Position numbers and translations under genes: made by a program
Shown here: piece by piece, positions 6,837 to 14,770 of the stretch
How the letters are laid out: the number at the start of each line of letters is the position of its first letter
Position numbering within the stretch: the stretch's first letter is position 1
The notes under the pieces: model-generated
Told to the model about the DNA's origin: nothing
The model's input: the letters and a program-made list of their open reading frames with translations, nothing else
The model's database searches: none
Assembly: GCA_024697655.1 (NCBI GenBank)
Contig: JAILFI010000022.1
Span: 1-19,053 of the forward strand
DNA from: Clostridiales bacterium
Lineage (GTDB): Bacteria > Bacillota_A > Clostridia > Peptostreptococcales > Anaerovoracaceae
Reading direction: 5' to 3'
Length of the DNA stretch: 19,053 bases

Positions 6837-6865
6837 AAGACCTCCCGCCTTTGACGGGAGGTCTT
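6837..6865. terminator. bidirectional terminator between the P1B ATPase and sstT
   Basis: AAGACCTCCCG pairs with CGGGAGGTCTT (11 bp) around CCTTTGA. T-rich sequence follows on both strands, and the two genes converge here. Confidence 0.9.
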
Positions 6866-6888
6866 CTTCATACATTTGGATCGCTGCA

Positions 6889-8121
6889 TCAGACATTGAG
6901 GACTTTCTTCTCGCCGCGTTTTCTCGCATCGCGCAGTTCTGCCGTTGCGGTAAGCAGAACATCGGTCGAGGAGTTGAGGGCGGTCTCGCAGCTGTCCTGA
7001 ATGACGCCGACGATGAAGCCGACACCGACGACCTGCATCGCGATATCCGCCGGCAGACCGAACAGGCTGCAGGCGAGCGGGATCAGCAGGAGCGAACCGC
7101 CGGCAACGCCGGACGCGCCGGCAGCACTGACAGCTGCCAGGAAGATCAGCAGGATCGCCGAACCGAAATCAACATTGACACCTTCCGTGTAGCAGGCTGC
7201 CAGCGACATGACCGCGATCGTGACAGCAGCACCGGCCATATTGATGGTCGCGCCGAGCGGGATCGAGATCGGATACGTGTTTTTGTCGAGTCCGAGATCT
7301 TCGCAAAGCTCCAGATTGACCGGGATATTGGCTGCCGAACTTCTGGTGAAGAAAGCAGTCAGACCGCTGACGCGGATGCATTTCCATACGAGCGGATAGG
7401 GATTCTGTCTGGTTGCGATGAAGACGATGAGCGGGTTGACGATGAAGGCTGCGAACAGCATTGTCGCGACGAGGACCAGAATGAGGTGCCCGTAGCTGAG
7501 CAGTGTCTTAAGACCGCTTGTGGTGATCGAACTGTAGACAAGGCCCATGATACCGATCGGAGCCAGTTTGATGACAAAACGGACGCACTTTGTGACCGCA
7601 TCGGCGCAGTCGCTGAGGACGTTCTTTGTGTTGTCGCTTGCCATACGGAAGCCGATGCCGAGGATCAGTGCCCATACGAGAACGCCGAGGAAGTTGGCGT
7701 TGATGATCGCTCCGACGGGGTTCTCAACGATTTTGAACAGTACATTCTGAAGGACTTCCAGGATGCCGTCGGGAGGAGTCAGTTCCTCCGCAGACTCAAC
7801 GAGCTGCAGTTTCGTCGGGAAAAGAAAACTTGCGGCAACAGCGCTGGCACCGGCTGCCATCGTACTGACGATGTAAAGAACGATGACCGTTTTCATGTTC
7901 GTTTTCTGACCTGATTTGTGCTGCGCGACGGCGGACATGACCAGGACGAAGACCATGAGCGGTGCGATCGCTTTCAGCGCGCCGACGAACAGGCTGCCGA
8001 AGATGTCAAAGAACTTAAAGGGGCCGGGGATAAAAACTGCGACAACGATGCCGATCAGAAGACCGATGATGATCTGACCGACCAGTCCGATTTTATTCCA
8101 GCCATTGATAAGATTTTTCAT
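6889..8121 (-). CDS. sstT: sodium/serine-threonine symporter SstT
   Basis: The 410-residue protein belongs to the dicarboxylate/amino acid:cation symporter family and matches SstT along its length. Seen: the serine-rich hairpin TRSSAANIPVN (259-269), the sodium/substrate motif GATINMAG (290-297), and the late motif GVIQDSCETALNSSTDVL near the C-terminus. It imports serine and threonine with sodium across the cytoplasmic membrane. The frame is open 41 codons further upstream, but the ATG at 8121 is preferred because it follows AAAGG and family homology starts at MKNLINGWNKIGLVGQ. It is a single-gene unit with its own promoter and a bidirectional terminator. Confidence 0.95.
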   Translation of the reverse strand: MKNLINGWNKIGLVGQIIIGLLIGIVVAVFIPGPFKFFDIFGSLFVGALKAIAPLMVFVLVMSAVAQHKSGQKTNMKTVIVLYIVSTMAAGASAVAASFLFPTKLQLVESAEELTPPDGILEVLQNVLFKIVENPVGAIINANFLGVLVWALILGIGFRMASDNTKNVLSDCADAVTKCVRFVIKLAPIGIMGLVYSSITTSGLKTLLSYGHLILVLVATMLFAAFIVNPLIVFIATRQNPYPLVWKCIRVSGLTAFFTRSSAANIPVNLELCEDLGLDKNTYPISIPLGATINMAGAAVTIAVMSLAACYTEGVNVDFGSAILLIFLAAVSAAGASGVAGGSLLLIPLACSLFGLPADIAMQVVGVGFIVGVIQDSCETALNSSTDVLLTATAELRDARKRGEKKVLNV

Positions 8122-8215
8122 AATGATGCCTTTTCTTTGCTCTGCCCGTGCGGGTGCGCGGGTATATAGATATAACGGTTGATAAAGGCGGATGAGGTGA
8201 TTCCGCGTGACATAT

Positions 8216-8244
8216 ATTGTATAAGAATCGCTTCCTTTTCGCAA
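8216..8244 (-). promoter_or_regulatory. promoter of sstT
   Basis: On the minus strand TTGCGA (8239-8244), a 17-base spacer, then TACAAT (8216-8221). The leader is nearly 90 bases and contains a GCGGA/TCCGC hairpin of unknown role. Confidence 0.65.
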
Positions 8245-8277
8245 GGTGATAGCCCCGGAACCGGCATGTATACATAA

Positions 8278-8309
8278 AGAAACCCCCGCCCGGTCGACCG
8301 GACAGGGGT
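8278..8309 (-). terminator. terminator of the NhaC-family gene
   Basis: On the minus strand ACCCC/GGGGT closes an inner palindrome CCGGTCGACCGG with 3x3 internal loop, followed by TTTCTTT. It lies 27 bases after the stop codon. Confidence 0.75.
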
Positions 8310-8335
8310 AAGATACGATGTTTGATCAGCTTCTG

Positions 8336-9988
8336 TCAGTTTTCCGTGTTGACCGCTGTACGGGCCCTGTCGTTGCTGCGTGTCATGGAGCGGATCACAA
8401 ACAGCGTTCCGATCATGAGCAGGATGCCGAGCGGCAGAGAGACGACAGCGCTCTTGGTGAATCCGGCGATGATGTAGGTCAGGAACGAGACGCCGGCGAC
8501 AGTCATTGCATAGGGCAGCTGGCTCTCAACGTGACTCAGATGGTTGCAACCGGCTCCGGCGGAAGACATGATGGTCGTATCGGAGATCGGGGAGCAGTGG
8601 TCTCCGCAGACAGCACCTGCCATACAGGCGGAGATCGCGATATACATGAGTTCCGGATTCTTGCTGGTCGCAGCGATCGCGATCGGGATCAGCATGCCGA
8701 AGGTGCCCCAGGAAGTACCGGATGCAATAGCCAGCACGACAGCGATCAGGAAGATCACAGCCGGCAGAAGGCTCATCCAGCCCTTACCGATACCATCGAC
8801 CAGGTTTTCAACAAAGGCGCTCAGGCCAAGGCTGTCCGTCATGGCCTTGAGAGACCAGGCGAGTGTCAGGACCGCGATGGGAGAAACCATCGCTTTGAAG
8901 CCTTCCGGCACGCAGTCCATGCATTTGCTGAAGGAAAGGGTGCGGCGGAGGACATAGAAGACGACTGTCAGGATCAGTGCGACGGCACTGCCGAGAACAA
9001 GACCGACAGAAGCGTCGGAGCCCGCAAAACTGTCTACAAAACCGGTTCCTTCAAAGAACCCGCCTGTATAGATCATGCCGATCAGGCAGCTGATGATCAG
9101 AACGATGATCGGCAGGACCAGATCGATCACTCTGCCATTCGGATTGGCAACGTCTTCCGCGCTTTCCGCATTGATCATGTTCGCGTCATGGACGGTGAAC
9201 AGATCGCCTGTTTCCTGCGCATTGCGCTCGAACTGTGCCATTTTGCCGTAATCGAACTTCATGCTGACCAGCGCGAACATCATGACGATCGTGAGCAGGG
9301 CATAGAAGTTGAACGGGATCGCTCTCAGAAATACGGTCAGCCCGTTTTCGCCTTCAACAAATCCGCTGACAGCTGCCGCCCATGAGGAAATCGGGGCGAT
9401 GATGCAGATCGGTGCAGCAGTGGAGTCGATCAGGTAGGCAAGTTTTGCACGGCTGATGTTGTATTCGTCTGTCAGGGGCCGCATGACGCTGCCTACGGTC
9501 AGGCAATTGAAATAGTCATCCACGAAGATCAGGATGCCGAGTAAGATCGTAGATCTCTGCGCGCCTGCTCTTGTTTTGATTCTCTCTTTAGCCCAGCGTC
9601 CGAACGCGCTGCTGCCGCCGGACAGATTCATCATGGCGACGAGGATGCCAAGGAAGACGAGGAATAACAGGATACCGACATTCCAGCCATCGGAAAGGGA
9701 ACCAACCATACCATCGATCAGGACATGGTTGAGAATGCCTGCCAGATCCGCGCCGGCGTACAGGATACCGCCGCAGAGGATGCCAAGGAAAAGGGAACTG
9801 TAGACTTCTTTCGTGATCAGAGCCAGCACGATCGCAACGAGCGGCGGCAGGACCGACCACCAGGTCGCATACAGAGCCGGCAGTTCCTCGGCTTCCTCAC
9901 CGTCTGCAAATGCGAGGACGGGGAGGGCAAGGATCATCAGAACGGCCAGACCCGCAATGAAGAGTAAGCGATTCTTTGAAGATCTCAT
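8336..9988 (-). CDS. NhaC-family transporter under lysine riboswitch control; probable lysine transporter
   Basis: The 550-residue membrane protein has about 12 hydrophobic segments and the family signatures FVDDYFNCLTVGSVMRPLTDEY, IAPISSWAA and AGAVCGDHCSPISDTTIMSSAGAGCNHLSHV, typical of the NhaC sodium/proton antiporter superfamily. The N-terminus looks like a signal peptide ending near ALPVLAFADG (about residue 29). A complete lysine riboswitch with terminator stands directly upstream. Lysine-riboswitch-linked members of this family were proposed by comparative genomics as lysine transporters (LysW group), so lysine or a lysine-related amine is a better guess for the substrate than sodium alone. 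AGGAGG lies eight bases before the ATG. Substrate remains inference. Confidence 0.9.
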   Translation of the reverse strand: MRSSKNRLLFIAGLAVLMILALPVLAFADGEEAEELPALYATWWSVLPPLVAIVLALITKEVYSSLFLGILCGGILYAGADLAGILNHVLIDGMVGSLSDGWNVGILLFLVFLGILVAMMNLSGGSSAFGRWAKERIKTRAGAQRSTILLGILIFVDDYFNCLTVGSVMRPLTDEYNISRAKLAYLIDSTAAPICIIAPISSWAAAVSGFVEGENGLTVFLRAIPFNFYALLTIVMMFALVSMKFDYGKMAQFERNAQETGDLFTVHDANMINAESAEDVANPNGRVIDLVLPIIVLIISCLIGMIYTGGFFEGTGFVDSFAGSDASVGLVLGSAVALILTVVFYVLRRTLSFSKCMDCVPEGFKAMVSPIAVLTLAWSLKAMTDSLGLSAFVENLVDGIGKGWMSLLPAVIFLIAVVLAIASGTSWGTFGMLIPIAIAATSKNPELMYIAISACMAGAVCGDHCSPISDTTIMSSAGAGCNHLSHVESQLPYAMTVAGVSFLTYIIAGFTKSAVVSLPLGILLMIGTLFVIRSMTRSNDRARTAVNTEN

Positions 9989-10003
9989 GGATACCTCCTA
10001 AAT

Positions 10004-10037
10004 GAAAATGCCATGCTGTCGTGGAAATAGCATGGCA
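10004..10037 (-). terminator. riboswitch-controlled terminator
   Basis: On the minus strand TGCCATGCT pairs with AGCATGGCA around 11 bases and runs into TTTTCATTT just before the ribosome binding site of the NhaC-family gene. It is the expected off-state of the lysine riboswitch. Confidence 0.85.
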
Positions 10038-10055
10038 AGAAAAAACGATTTCTAT

Positions 10056-10225
10056 AGCCACCAATAGCGCTCCACGTACGTGACAGTCCATCACATGTTC
10101 TGTAATGGCCCAGGATCGGTCCAAAGGATGACCTCACCTTCGGCGGGAGCTCCTTTCGCGCTGCCGCAGATGTCCTTTCATCTGCCGCGGCAGGGTACTG
10201 ATAGATCCCGCACCTCTATGGTGTA
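10056..10225 (-). promoter_or_regulatory. lysine riboswitch (L-box) aptamer
   Basis: The minus strand holds the conserved L-box blocks in order: ATAGAGGTGCG (10209-10219), a GC-rich P2 arm, GAAAGGAGC and CGCCGAAGG (about 10137-10160), GGACTGTCACGT (10077-10088) and TGGAGCGCTAT near 10064-10074. P1 forms between CACCATAG and CTATTGGTG. These match the well-known Bacillus lysC leader blocks recalled from memory. Lysine binding would favour the terminator at 10004-10037 and switch off the transporter gene. Confidence 0.93.
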
Positions 10226-10239
10226 TGTAATACCCACAT

Positions 10240-10268
10240 AGTAGACACTATTTTTCAGGAGTTGTCAA
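10240..10268 (-). promoter_or_regulatory. promoter of the lysine riboswitch transcript
   Basis: On the minus strand consensus TTGACA (10263-10268), a 17-base spacer, then TCTACT (10240-10245), placing the start just before the aptamer. Confidence 0.75.
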
Positions 10269-10318
10269 TAAAAATGCACAGATTCCTGTTGCAAAAACAG
10301 CAAAACGAATAAAACAAC

Positions 10319-10350
10319 GAAAAAAAGGCGGTTCCGTGAAAGGAACCGCC
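10319..10350 (-). terminator. terminator of the aldA-FIST unit
   Basis: On the minus strand GGCGGTTCC pairs with GGAACCGCC around TTTCAC and runs into seven T, 60 bases after the FIST gene stop. Confidence 0.9.
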
Positions 10351-10410
10351 CTTTGAAACTGTATCCGTGTGATACTGCCCGACTTCCGGCTGACGGGGTA
10401 CGCGTACGGA

Positions 10411-11577
10411 CTATTCACCGAAAGCCGTGAAAGAGAGCATCAGACCGCCGCATGTGTTGATGCCGTCCTGCTCAAAGCCATACTCACCGAAGGTGAATTC
10501 GCACAGGAACGGGATATCGCCGGCTTCTTTCTTCAGCTGCTCCGCGACTTCGCCGATGCGGTCACCGATGCCGGCACGTCTTCCGCCGCAGTGGACGAGG
10601 TGGAAGGCCCCGATCTTTCCGCCTGCTTTTTCTTTGAGCTCTGCCAGCGTATTGCCGGTCGATGCGATCAGTTCATCCACAGAACCTTCCATCCGGATCA
10701 CGGCTGTCCCGACCGTCAGTTTGTTGCCGATATTCATGGACATATCGTCGTTACCGTTCATCGGATGGCGGATCGCAACGAGATCGCCGAGGCGGTCTTT
10801 GACGCCGAGCGGGGAGGTGATGGTGGCAACGAGCAGATCGCCGCCCTTGATGGTCTCGGGATCGAGTCCTCTCCAGCCGGCATACTTCTCAAGAGCCGGA
10901 ACACCATCGATCTCCTGCAGGCATCTGTTGTCCGCGACCTTGGTGATGATGCCCATATCGGCGGTCTCGCGGTATGCGCCGGTGAATTTGTTCGTCATCT
11001 TCTTATCTGTATAGAAGAACGCGACTGCAACACCGTCGGCAAAAATGCATTCATCGGTAAAGACTTTCCATTCGCCTGCGATCGAGTTGTCCGCCGCACT
11101 TCCGCCGAAGAAGGGGACGCGGCCGATCACTTCGGTGATGCCCTTCAGGAAGAACTCTTCCGCACCGGGAGGCGCTACCATGTAGAAATACGCCGGCGCA
11201 GCATCCTTGCCTGCTTTCGCCATGGCATCCATGGCGACTTTGCGGCCTGCAGCAACAGGATCGCCTTCATTCAGCGCGCATGCAATGCCGACCGCCATGT
11301 CCGGGTCAGCCTGCGCCATGACACCGACGAATCCGTCGTCTCCGGAAATATAGCCTTCCTGTGTGATGACACCGGTGAATGAGGTGTTGCCGATGACGGG
11401 CACGCCGGGAAGCGATTCCTTGATGCCGGCCATCATCGCATCCAGATCATATGCACAGCTTGCGTATGCAAATGCCATTTTTGCTCCTTCAAGGCCTTCA
11501 AAAGCCTTTGCAGCAGCTTCTTTTCCGGCAGTAAAGGCATCCGCCGCAATACTTGTTCCTACACCTGCTTTAAACAT
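10411..11577 (-). CDS. stand-alone FIST-domain protein (putative small-ligand sensor)
   Basis: The 388-residue protein matches the FIST N-terminal domain (about 1-200, including AFAYASCAYD, IGNTSFTGVIT and the FFGGSAADN segment) followed by the FIST C-terminal domain (about 215-365, ending HCGGRRAGIGD and the FGEYGFEQDGINTCGGLMLSF tail). FIST domains are proposed to bind small ligands such as amino acids and usually sit with signalling modules, but no output domain is present here. There is no signal peptide or membrane segment, so it should act in the cytoplasm. AGGAGG is well placed before the ATG. It follows aldA by 61 bases with no terminator between them, so it is likely cotranscribed with the aldehyde dehydrogenase. 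Its biochemical role is unknown. Confidence 0.87.
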   Translation of the reverse strand: MFKAGVGTSIAADAFTAGKEAAAKAFEGLEGAKMAFAYASCAYDLDAMMAGIKESLPGVPVIGNTSFTGVITQEGYISGDDGFVGVMAQADPDMAVGIACALNEGDPVAAGRKVAMDAMAKAGKDAAPAYFYMVAPPGAEEFFLKGITEVIGRVPFFGGSAADNSIAGEWKVFTDECIFADGVAVAFFYTDKKMTNKFTGAYRETADMGIITKVADNRCLQEIDGVPALEKYAGWRGLDPETIKGGDLLVATITSPLGVKDRLGDLVAIRHPMNGNDDMSMNIGNKLTVGTAVIRMEGSVDELIASTGNTLAELKEKAGGKIGAFHLVHCGGRRAGIGDRIGEVAEQLKKEAGDIPFLCEFTFGEYGFEQDGINTCGGLMLSFTAFGE

Positions 11578-11638
11578 ATAAAACCTCCTAAATCATGAAT
11601 TGATATAAAGAGTGATGTGTAAATCTTTTCCTGCCGGA

Positions 11639-13084
11639 TCATGCATCCAGGTTGTAATCGACGTAGCAGACATGCGTTTCGAGGAATTCTTCCAGACCGA
11701 GTTCGCCGTCGTCGCCGCCAAGACCGGACTGCCGGACACCTGCGTGGAAGCCCTGGAAGGCCTCGAAGTGTTCACGGTTGACATAGGTCTCGCCGTAATG
11801 GAGTTCGTTCAGTGCTTTCATGATCGTATCCCAGTTGCTGGAGTAGATGGAGGAGGTCAGACCGAAGATGCAGTCATTGGCCTTCTCGAGCGCCTCATCC
11901 AGCGTTTTGAACGTCGTGATCGGCAGGACCGGTCCGAAGATCTCTTCCGTCATGATCCGTGTGCCGTGATCGCAGCCGGTGATGACGGTCGGTTCATAGA
12001 AGAAGCCTTTGCCGTCAACGGTCGCCGGTTTGCCACCGCAGAGCACCGTCGCACCATCCGCAACAGCGCTCTTTACGAGATCATCTACATGTTCCTGCTG
12101 CGCCTTATTGACCATCGGGCCCATATCGAAGGCGCCTTCGAGGGAGTTGCCGTAAGTTGTGTTCTTGAACTTTTCAACGATCTTTTCGACAAACTGATCG
12201 TAGATACCTTCCTGGACATAGATACGCTCTGCGCAGTTGCAGGCCTGGCCGGTGTTGATGATGCGTGAATTGTAAACATGTTCGACCGTCGCATCGAGAT
12301 CACAGTCGTCACAGACGATCACAGGCGCTTTGCCGCCGAGTTCGAGAGAGACTTTTGTCACATTTGCCGCAGCGTTCGCCATGATCTTCTTGCCGGCTTC
12401 CGTGGAGCCTGTCATGGAGACCATCTGGACTTTCGGACTCTTGGCGAGCGCGTCGCCGACGACCGCACCGGAGCCGGTCAGTACATTGATGACGCCCTTC
12501 GGAAGGGAGCTCTTTTCGACCAGCTTGGCGAACTCATAACATCCGTTCGGACTGTCGCTGGAAGGCTTGAGCACGACCGTACAGCCGGCGAGCAGGGCAG
12601 GTGCGACTTTACGGCCGATCAGGAAGAGCGGGAAGTTCCACGGCATGATCCCGGCGACGACGCCGAGCGGCATCTTATACATGAAAATGTTTTCGTTCGG
12701 ACGGTCGGAGGGGATGATCTGCCCTTTGATATGGCGCGCCATTTCGGCGAAGAAGTTGAGATACTCGGTCAGCCATCCGGCTTCATCCATGGACTGCGCC
12801 AGCGGTTTGCCCATCTCTTCAGAATTGGTGCGGGCGAACAGTTCCCGGTTGTCAGCGACCATCTGCGCCAGTTCACGGATATACCCGGCGCGGACGATCG
12901 GCGGCAGTTTGGCCCAGTCTTTCTGCGCGGCTGCAGCCGCATCGATGGCTGCTTCTACGTCTTCCGCCGTTGCTTTAGGTACCTGGGAGATCACTTCCTC
13001 GGTCGCCGGATTGAGAACGTCGAGCATCTCGCGGTTTCCGTTCGGAACAAATGCACCATTGATAAACAATTCATATTGTCTCAT
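11639..13084 (-). CDS. aldA: NAD-dependent lactaldehyde/glycolaldehyde dehydrogenase (AldA-like)
   Basis: The 481-residue protein aligns by eye over its length with E. coli AldA (479 residues), including the C-terminal signature NREHFEAFQGFHAGVRQSGLGG specific to that branch. Catalytic residues of the aldehyde dehydrogenase family are present: N150 (PWNFP), E248 (ELGGKAP) and C282 (GQACNCAER), with the NAD-binding KPSSDSPN and MTGSTEAG segments. It would oxidise L-lactaldehyde or glycolaldehyde to lactate or glycolate, as in fucose and rhamnose breakdown, though no sugar genes are in the window. Start supported by AAAGGAGG. It is the first gene of a likely two-gene unit with the FIST protein. 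Substrate is inferred from similarity to AldA. Confidence 0.92.
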   Translation of the reverse strand: MRQYELFINGAFVPNGNREMLDVLNPATEEVISQVPKATAEDVEAAIDAAAAAQKDWAKLPPIVRAGYIRELAQMVADNRELFARTNSEEMGKPLAQSMDEAGWLTEYLNFFAEMARHIKGQIIPSDRPNENIFMYKMPLGVVAGIMPWNFPLFLIGRKVAPALLAGCTVVLKPSSDSPNGCYEFAKLVEKSSLPKGVINVLTGSGAVVGDALAKSPKVQMVSMTGSTEAGKKIMANAAANVTKVSLELGGKAPVIVCDDCDLDATVEHVYNSRIINTGQACNCAERIYVQEGIYDQFVEKIVEKFKNTTYGNSLEGAFDMGPMVNKAQQEHVDDLVKSAVADGATVLCGGKPATVDGKGFFYEPTVITGCDHGTRIMTEEIFGPVLPITTFKTLDEALEKANDCIFGLTSSIYSSNWDTIMKALNELHYGETYVNREHFEAFQGFHAGVRQSGLGGDDGELGLEEFLETHVCYVDYNLDA

Positions 13085-13148
13085 ATATGCCTCCTTTCAG
13101 AAGCGGAAAGCCGCTTCCGGACTTCAGAGATCTATAAGTTACAAATCT

Positions 13149-13154
13149 ATTATA
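13149..13154 (-). promoter_or_regulatory. -10 element of the aldA promoter
   Basis: A consensus TATAAT on the minus strand, about 65 bases before the aldA start. The base run 17 upstream (AGTTCT) is a poor -35, which fits a promoter that needs an activator. A GAAGCGG/CCGCTTC hairpin (13100-13117) lies next to the ribosome binding site. Confidence 0.55.
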
Positions 13155-13162
13155 TACCTCAG

Positions 13163-13195
13163 GTTGTTTAAAGAACTCTGAAATGTTGTTAAAAG
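13163..13195 (-). repeat. two direct repeats 22 bp apart upstream of aldA
   Basis: On the plus strand GTTGTTTAAAG (13163-13173) and GTTGTTAAAAG (13185-13195) agree at 10 of 11 positions and are offset by exactly 22 bp. The proximal copy overlaps the poor -35 of aldA. Such spacing on one face of the helix is typical of activator half-sites; the regulator is not identified. Confidence 0.45.
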
Positions 13196-13247
13196 TGTCT
13201 AAAATTTTGTATGAATGTTGACTCGTTCAGTGCACCGGAAACGGCTG

Positions 13248-13276
13248 TTGGAAAGCAGAAGTGCATGTGATATAAT
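13248..13276 (+). promoter_or_regulatory. promoter of the NYN-domain gene
   Basis: TTGGAA, a 17-base spacer and consensus TATAAT with TGA directly before it (extended -10). The leader is about 75 bases. Confidence 0.85.
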
Positions 13277-13358
13277 ATTGCAGCATATGTGCTGTTTAAG
13301 CGGTATGCGGGAAGAACAGGAGCATGTTCGGAACATATTAGAAAGGAGATTTCCCGCA

Positions 13359-14057
13359 ATGGATGAAAAAAGGATCGCTCTTCTGATCGATTCCGATAAT
13401 ATCTCCGCCAAGTATCTGGATTACATTCTGGACAAAGTCAACGAGGAGGGCATCGCGACCTACCGCCGTATCTACGGTGACTGGACGAGACCGACGGCAG
13501 CAAGCTGGAAAAAAACGCTGCTGGAGAACTCCCTGACCCCGATCCAGCAGTTCAGCAATACATTCGGAAAGAACTCCACAGATTCAGCGCTGATCATCGA
13601 CGCGATGGATATTCTGTATTCCGGCAAGGTGGACGGGTTCTGTATCGTCAGCAGTGACAGCGATTTCACGAGACTGGCCAGCCGGCTGCGCGAGGAGAAT
13701 ATGCTGGTCATCGGCATGGGAGAAGAGAAGACGCCGCAGGCGCTGATCGAAGCATGCAACAAGTTCATCTATCTCGACGACATGCCAAAAGAAGAGGCGG
13801 AGCCGGTCAGAACGAACAACATCATCAATCCGAAGACGGTGGAGAGGCGGATCAAAGGGATCATCCAGGCCAATGATCAGAAGAACAAAGAGACCGAGCT
13901 CGGCGAGATCGGCAGCAAGCTGCAGAACAGATGGCCGGACTTTGATATCAGCAACTACGGCAAGGGTTCTTTGTCAGAACTGCTGAAGACCTTCAGCAGC
14001 CTGCAGCTCAAGCGGCAGGGCAGTGTGGTCACCGTCAGCATTAAGAACGGCAGATAG
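13359..14057 (+). CDS. NYN-domain (LabA/DUF88-like) putative RNase with C-terminal OST-HTH/LOTUS domain
   Basis: The 232-residue protein opens with a PIN-like NYN fold (about 3-145): acidic residues D11 and D13 in LIDSDN, D75 in STDSALIIDAMD with D81, and D100/D102 in SSDSDF, the usual metal-binding set. A C-terminal OST-HTH/LOTUS-type RNA-binding domain (about 160-228, ELGEIGSKLQNRWPDFDISNYGKGSLSELLK) follows. The family is expected to cleave or process RNA in the cytoplasm; the target is unknown. The start at 13359 is chosen for AAAGGAG before it and because homology begins at MDEKRIALLID; the frame is open upstream to 13215 but without support. Its strong promoter is separate from the divergent aldA. 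Confidence 0.9.
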   Translation: MDEKRIALLIDSDNISAKYLDYILDKVNEEGIATYRRIYGDWTRPTAASWKKTLLENSLTPIQQFSNTFGKNSTDSALIIDAMDILYSGKVDGFCIVSSDSDFTRLASRLREENMLVIGMGEEKTPQALIEACNKFIYLDDMPKEEAEPVRTNNIINPKTVERRIKGIIQANDQKNKETELGEIGSKLQNRWPDFDISNYGKGSLSELLKTFSSLQLKRQGSVVTVSIKNGR

Positions 14058-14137
14058 AACGATTCATAAAGGAATCGCATAAATAAACCATATATTAGTT
14101 ATTGTTAATAATAGTTGATTTAGGAGAGAAAGAAAGT

Positions 14138-14737
14138 ATGAACATCGTATGTCTGGACATGGAAGGCGTTCTTGTACCGGAGATCTGGATCGCGTTCTCG
14201 GAAGCAAGCGGCATCCCGGAACTCAAACGTACCACCAGAGACGAGCCGGATTATGACAAACTCATGCGCTGGCGCCTCGGCATCCTCAAAGAACACGGTC
14301 TCGGTCTGAAGGAGATCCAGGAGACGATCGCAAAGATCGATCCGCTGCCCGGCGCAAAAGAATTCCTCGATGAACTCCGTCAGACGACGCAGACGGTCAT
14401 TCTGAGCGATACGTTCGAGGAATTTGCCAAGCCGCTTATGAAAAAACTCGGCTGGCCGACGATCCTGTGCAATTCACTGACCGTTGCGGACGACGGCGAG
14501 ATTATCGATTTCAATATGCGCATCGAAAAGTCCAAACTGACGACGGTCAAGGCGTTCCAGTCCATGGGCTACGAAACGATCGCGGCAGGTGACAGTTTCA
14601 ACGACCTGGCGATGATCCAGGCGAGCAAAGCGGGCTTTTTGTTCCGCACAACAGAGCAGATCAAAAAGGATTATCCGGAACTGCCGGTCTTCGATGAGTT
14701 CGACGATCTGCTGGCGGCGATCAAGGCGGTGCTGTAG
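14138..14737 (+). CDS. thrH: ThrH: phosphoserine phosphatase / homoserine phosphotransferase (HAD family)
   Basis: The 199-residue protein matches ThrH of Pseudomonas nearly end to end (about 205 residues there). HAD motifs seen: D7-M-E9 in CLDMEGVLVPEIWIAF (E9 replaces the usual second Asp, as in known ThrH), S90 in ILSDTF, K132/K134 and GDSFND at 151-156. ThrH dephosphorylates phosphoserine and can move the phosphate to homoserine, linking serine and threonine synthesis. AGGAGAG precedes the ATG at 14138. The gene lies 80 bases after the NYN gene with no clear promoter or terminator between, and 33 bases before the next gene, so it may be part of a three-gene unit. Confidence 0.93.
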   Translation: MNIVCLDMEGVLVPEIWIAFSEASGIPELKRTTRDEPDYDKLMRWRLGILKEHGLGLKEIQETIAKIDPLPGAKEFLDELRQTTQTVILSDTFEEFAKPLMKKLGWPTILCNSLTVADDGEIIDFNMRIEKSKLTTVKAFQSMGYETIAAGDSFNDLAMIQASKAGFLFRTTEQIKKDYPELPVFDEFDDLLAAIKAVL

Positions 14738-14770
14738 GCAGCATCAGATCCGTAGAGGAGGATTATTGTT

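Noticed and set aside
8318..9385. 355-residue plus-strand open frame opposite the NhaC-family gene
   Set aside because: It lies antisense to a clearly homologous protein, has low-complexity D/R/H/Q composition typical of an opposite-strand frame, and no ribosome binding site.
10399..10408. Palindrome GTACGCGTAC between the FIST stop and its terminator
   Set aside because: Short, unrepeated and in a 3' untranslated position; likely chance.
10369..11382. 337-residue plus-strand open frame opposite the FIST gene
   Set aside because: The opposite strand encodes a recognisable FIST protein; this frame is its shadow and begins across the terminator region.
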